From assembly GCA_963682055.1 (NCBI GenBank), contig OY821750.1:7752501-7816500 (forward strand): a DNA stretch of 64,000 bases, written 5' to 3'. Position 1 is the stretch's first letter; each line of letters begins with the position of its first letter. The translations under genes were made by a program, and so were the position numbers. The notes beneath the pieces are model-generated. The model made no database searches. It was not told the origin of the DNA and was given only the letters and a program-made list of their open reading frames with translations. The DNA is from Primula veris (taxonomy: Eukaryota > Streptophyta > Magnoliopsida > Ericales > Primulaceae). This document shows positions 59,123-64,000 of this stretch, piece after piece.

Positions 59123-62100
59123 AAAGATTCTAAATGGTGTTGTTCTCAGAGATGCAGCAGGTATTCAAAATGAAGCTACTTCTTATTTTAAGTCTATTTT
59201 TGATCTTGATACTTCATAGCAAGGGGACTTTTCTAGCCTCAATTGTATTCCTCAGCTGATTAATGATGATGGTAATGTTATTTTAGACAATTATCCAACT
59301 CTGAATGAAGTAAAGGAAGCTATTTGGGGGCTAGATAAAAATAGTTCTCCTGGCCAAGATGGTTTTAATGGTCATCTTTAAACTAAAGCCTGGCCTATTA
59401 TTCAAAATGATATTAATCAAGCCATCTTCAGTTTTTTGCTGGCTCTGAACTTCTTAAAGTAATGACTACAACTCTTATTGTTCTTATCCTTAAAAACAAA
59501 AGTCCTAAAACTTTTGGTGATTATAGACCCATCAGTTTAAGTAATTTCAGCAATAAGATCATTTCTAAGATTCTGTCTACTAGACTTGCTAATATTTTGC
59601 CTCAGTTTATTGTGGAGAACCAAAGTGGTTTTATTAAAGGGAGAGACATCACTTATAATGTCTTCCTTGCCCAAGAACTTATAAGTACTTTGGGTGCTAA
59701 AAGTAAAGGAAAAAATGTTGCACTTAAATTAGATATGAAGAAGGCCTATGACAGAGTTTCTTGATTATTTTTGACTAAAGTCTTGAGGAAAATGGGGTTT
59801 ATTAGATGGTAATTAGATAAGGTTTGGAGACTTATTTCTAATATTCACTTTAGTGTGATAGTAAATGGAGTTGCTACTGGTTTTTTTAAATCTACTCAAA
59901 GGGCTGAGACATGGGGATCCTCTACTCAAGAAATCTCAACAATCTAATCTATAATGGAAGATATCAAAGCTTCAAAACTCCTATTGACTGTCCTATCATC
60001 ACTCATCTTGCTTATGCAGATGACATTATTATTTTTTTAGCAACTACTAAATGATCTATTACTGAAGTTCACAGAGTGATAAAGCTATATGAAAGAGATT
60101 CAAGTCAGGAGGTAAACTATAATAAAAGCTTTATTTATTGCTCTAAAAGTGTTACTAATATGTAAGGCAAATCTCTTGAAGAAAATACATGTATTACTTT
60201 AAAAAATCTCCCTTTGTTTATTTGGGTTTTCACTTATACTCTGGAAGGAAAAAAGGCATTTATTTTCATGGCATGGTTACAAAAGTGAGAGAGACTATGA
60301 GTACTTGGAAGTCAAAATGGTTGTCTATGGGATCTAAAGTTATTCTAATCAGGCATGTTCTTCAGTCCATCCCTATTTATACACTTACAGCAATGCAGCC
60401 TCCTAAGATGATCTTTAGTGATGTTGAAAGGGTTTTTGCTAATTTTTTATGGGGACAAGATGGGGAAAATAACAAATTACACTGGGTCTCTTGGGCTAAA
60501 ATTACTTATCCTATTGAGGAAGGAGGCTTGGAGATTAGAGACTTACAAGACATAACAAATTCCTTTGCCATAAAATTATGGTGGAAGTTTAAAAATCCAA
60601 ATTCATTATGGTCTAAATTTATGAAAAGTAAATATTGTAAAAAGGTGCATCCATATATGGCTAAAAGGGCTATTACAAATGGAACTTGGAACAGAATGCT
60701 TGAGCTTAGAAGTGTGGCTGAAACAAAAATCATGTGGCAAGCTGGTAGACGAACTTTTGATATTAATTGGGACAACTGGACTGGTGAAGGCCTTATAAAC
60801 TATGAGCGTATTGTTGCTAGTATTCCTTTTAAAGATCTGAGAAACAATGGTAATTGGAATTTTACTTATATTTTTAATCTTTTCCCTAATAATTATCATC
60901 ACTACTTTAAAAAGGTGATAAAGCTTGCTGAGGATAAGGACGTCTGCTATTGGACAGAGACCTTCACTGGTGTATTTACTGTTAAATCTGCTTGGAACCA
61001 GATAAGAAAAAGAAACATTATTAATTGGATATATACTCTTATTTGGGATAAGTTGCTACCCTTGAGGGTTTCTTGTTTCATGTGGAAAATTTCCCTAAAT
61101 GCAGTTGCTGTTAATGAAAAGGTGCAAAGTAAGGGTATAAAGTTGGTCTCCATATGTAGTTATTGTTCCAATTCTAATGAATCTATTGAACATCTCTTTG
61201 GTACTGGTTCTATAGCAGAGAAAGTTTGGTGATTCTATGGAAGGCTTATGGGAATAACCTACAACAATTTAAGTATTAGAGGGAGGTGTCTAACTTGGTG
61301 GCAACCCTCAAATTCTTCTCTCAGGGGTAAGTGTATTAAAATTATTCCTTCTATAATTCTATGGCGTATTTGTAAGTCTAGAGGCAGCTATAAGTTTGAT
61401 AATAGGGCTATGAACAGTGAAGCTATTATAGCAAGTGTTCGAAGGCAGCTTTTGCTGTTTATTAAAAAAGATAAAAAAATTAGGGGAAAAGTTTGATTTT
61501 ACTGATGATAAATGGGGGAATAATATTAATAATGTTAAGAAAGTTCTCATCTTTCATTAGGCTAAACCTCCCCCTAATAGAGTGAAGATTATTGTGGATG
61601 GAGTCTTTAAGTCTGATATCTATAGTGGTATAGGGGGTCTAATGAGAAATTCTCTGAGTAATTTTATTAAAGGCTTTTCTACTAGAGAGGAGGCTATTTC
61701 TATCATTGAGATGGAGGCGCTAGCTTTTCTACATGGGTTACAGCTTATTAAGGATGAACATGCAATTATTGAGACAGACTCCAGAAAGTTGATTAACATT
61801 CTTCTTAATAAAGAAAAATGTCCTTGGGCTATTTATGCGATTATTGATCAAATTCGACAATTAGTTAGTAAGAAAAGGGTGGAAATTGGTCATACCTTTA
61901 GAGAATGTAACAAAACAGCAGATCTCCTTGCTAAGGAAAGACATGTTATGTTCTCCGATAGGGATTGTGATTTCCATCCCACAAAGCAGCAGATCTCCTT
62001 GCTAAGGAAATTGGTCATACCTTTAAGATGGATTCATCTTTGTATCCAATTTTAAGAGGATGAGTTTTTTCGCCATTTTTATTTGGGATAAGTTTTCTAT

Positions 62101-62399
62101 CCTCTCTAAGGCAGACCGATAGCTATTCTTAGACAAGTGGGCGCAGGATGACACGCATAGTATCTGGCCCAAGTGGCAGTTTATTACGCAAGAAGCCCCT
62201 CAAGTTATTTACGAAATTTTTATTTAGTTTTACAAGTTGTAGTCTTGTTCTTTTGTTAGATCATATTTTGAATAGGGGCACTTCGGGTCCTTTTTCTTTT
62301 GTATTTTTTGTGGGGTTTTTCCCCCACATTTTTTATTTTTTCCAACTATTAATAAAATAAAATTACAGATTTTCCCCATCATTCATTTAAAAATAAAGT
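59123..62399 (+). pseudogene. L1-type LINE pseudogene (RT - zf-RVT - RNase H), unit C
   Basis: The best preserved of the three. RT motifs are at 59462-59764; the catalytic box AYADD is intact at 60010-60024. A long open frame of 347 codons (60189-61232) covers the RT thumb, the FLWGQDGENNKLHWVSW segment and the zf-RVT cysteines (CSYC). RNase H is at 61582-62055 with VDG, EMEAL, ETDS and ECNKTADLLAKE. Private breaks are a TCA-to-TGA stop at about 61230 (KVW-stop-FYGR) and a frameshift near 61485. The 3' end has the GTGGGG...CCCCAC hairpin (about 62310) and A-rich tail. No endonuclease is present and I found no clear target duplication. Confidence 0.9.
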
Positions 62400-63186
62400 A
62401 TACTCTATGTCATGTATACTTTATACAATTTCATCACTCTAATCCTCCATCCTTTGTTTAAGACCCGCTTAGTCACAATTTATACTTTATTTGTACAACA
62501 CATTATATTCTTTTTTTATTAACCTGCAACCTGAAGCTTACAAATTTACAAGCTCGATCTTTATATATATATATTGGTAGAAGAAACTCACAATTCTAAT
62601 TGTAATTTAGGAATAAAAATATGGGGAGAAATCCAACTTAAACAGAGAATAAGTATCAAATCTGATCGAAAATTAAAATTACGACTTAATTAAAAATTGA
62701 CAAAAGCTCCAATGATTAAGAGTGTAAATATTTAATGTAGTCTGTTAAGATCGGTGTTCTAAAATGCACACATAGACGGAAGTTAGGCGGGGTCTAGACG
62801 CCTAACATATTATGTGAAATTAGGTGGATTAGGTGGTGATTAAGCGGAATTAGGTGGGATTAGACGCTAGTTGACCAACTTTTGCCTAAATTTTTTCTTT
62901 TCGTACATTGGTTAAGATACAAGTTGAAGTTCTTCTTTGCGGGGAATGGGTTAATCCATTCTCGGGTTCATTTGTTGATTTTACTAAAAAAATTCAAAAT
63001 CACAATGATTTATCATCTTAATCTTACAATTGTTGATATGTCTATGATAACAGGCTCCGCTAATTTCCGTAATTGCGGGGTTATGATTTGTTGAAGTGTT
63101 ACGGGTGTAATACCAGGAACGAAAAATAATTAATTTTTTCTTAAATGATTTCGTTCCATAAAAACGACGTCTTTAGTCGTGAAAAA
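62400..63186. other. LINE-to-Copia interval, unit C
   Basis: No gene is recognised. Around 62770-62875 are several GATTAGGCGG/GGTGGATTAGG-like motifs, common in dispersed plant repeats. This interval was lost in unit A. Confidence 0.4.
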
Positions 63187-63416
63187 TGTTGTGGCTTCAG
63201 GCTTCTAGATGCATTTAGTTTGTTACTCTTTTGATTGATATTTGATACGATAGCCTTTGAAAATGCATTGGTCGCTACTTGAGAGTAGAGGAAAATTATG
63301 AATAAGACATTTATTTGTACTGTAATCCAGCCACCAAAAACTTGTATAGCAATGGGTGTGTATCCTAATTGGCTTTCAGGAGGATTTCCCCGGAGAATGA
63401 ATAAAATACTGAGAAG
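63187..63416. other. Unrecognised stretch before the Copia fragment, unit C
   Basis: Same as 12856-13088. A minus-strand frame is open but unrecognised. Confidence 0.35.
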
Positions 63417-64000
63417 GGTATTATTCATCAAACAAGTTGTGTAGGTACACCATAGCAAAATGGTTTAGTAGAAAGGAAGAATCAATATTTTCTTAATGTA
63501 GCTAGATCTTTAAGATTTCATTCTCATTTATCATTAAATTTTTGGGGAGATTGTGAGTTAACGGCTGCATATTTAATTAATAGAACTCCTACTCCTCTTT
63601 TAGGGAATAAATCTCCTTTTGAAGTTTTGTTCAATAGAAAACCTGCATATAGTCATCTCAGGGTTTTTGGTTGTTTGTGTTTTGCTAGTTCTTTAACAAG
63701 AAATAGGACTAAGGTTTGTTCTAGAAGTAGAAAGTGTGTTTCGATTGGTTACGGTGCAAGTACAAAAGGATATAAACATTATGATTTAAGTACTTAAGAA
63801 GTTTTTCTTTCTAGAGATGTTTTTTATGAGCATATCATGCCTTTTTATGATGATGTTAACCATATTAATATTGATAATGTGATTAACATGAATGATAATA
63901 ATGCTACAACCATGAATAATAAGAATCATAATGACACTAACAACATGAAAACTAATAATGAGAATGAAAATCACAATAATCAGATAGGATTAGTAAAAAA
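63417..64000 (+). pseudogene. Ty1/Copia integrase remnant, unit C (continues past the window)
   Basis: Starts at GIIHQTSC, includes VGTP-stop-QNGLVERKNQ and LINRTP, and reads HLRVFGCLC, the usual form (unit A has HLMVF). An extra stop, AAA to TAA, follows LST near 63793. Near 63980 it lacks some 27 bases present in A. The RT and RNase H would lie beyond the window. Confidence 0.85.

Larger units (their letters stand above)
42985..64000. repeat. Tandem segmental duplication, unit C
   Basis: It begins abruptly inside the MADS 5' flank (equivalent to 20506) and has no MULE or Dof piece on its left. It continues through MADS, solo LTR, inverted MADS with TRIM, eS25, LINE and Copia to the end of the window. 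Confidence 0.85.

Overview
This window is AT-rich nuclear DNA from a flowering plant, most likely a eudicot. The evidence is intronless AGL80-like type I (M-gamma) MADS-box genes, a Dof transcription-factor fragment with the plant Dof C-terminal signature, a retrocopy of the cytosolic ribosomal protein eS25 gene, and a dense layer of plant transposable elements (FAR1-type MULE, L1-type LINE, Copia, TRIM, solo LTRs, a non-autonomous LTR element). I cannot name the species. I recognised no bacterial gene, CRISPR array or tRNA/rRNA gene.

The window is a decayed tandem segmental duplication with three units. Unit A runs from the window start to about 16345, unit B from 16346 to about 42984, and unit C from about 42985 to past the window end. 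The ancestral order was: MULE (sitting inside a Dof fragment) - forward MADS gene - solo LTR (TSD GAAGC) - about 1 kb of spacer - inverted MADS gene with a TRIM in its leader - eS25 retrocopy - long AT-rich stretch - dead L1 LINE - dead Copia - Dof 3' end. The A-to-B period is 19833 bp, measured between identical MULE/TSD ends. Unit A has lost its inverted MADS gene and TRIM (a deletion carrying a 29-bp templated insertion) and the 3' LINE half. Unit B gained a 4.75-kb non-autonomous LTR element and was later fused to C by a deletion that removed Copia, Dof and MULE. Unit C gained a different LTR-derived insertion.

The genes that could still make complete proteins are the two forward AGL80-like genes (A and B, 241 aa each), the inverted AGL80-like gene of B (189 aa, an in-frame 52-codon internal deletion) and the eS25 retrogene of C (108 aa, full length). 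The forward MADS of C has a nonsense codon in the MADS domain, the inverted MADS of C has a nonsense codon, and the eS25 copies of A and B are frameshifted. All transposase and reverse-transcriptase genes seen are broken.

The most interesting features are the following. (1) Each complete unit holds head-to-head copies of one MADS gene plus its flanks, about 2.3 kb per arm, a natural source of double-stranded RNA. (2) Derived characters are shared A+B, B+C and A+C in different segments, so the array evolved by exchange between units and not by simple branching. (3) Insertions and deletions can be read at base level (9-bp MULE TSD, 15-16-bp retrocopy TSD, 5-bp LTR TSDs, microhomology joins, one templated insertion). 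(4) Tandem repeats inside the LTR family carry hairpins whose stems differ in sequence but keep pairing.
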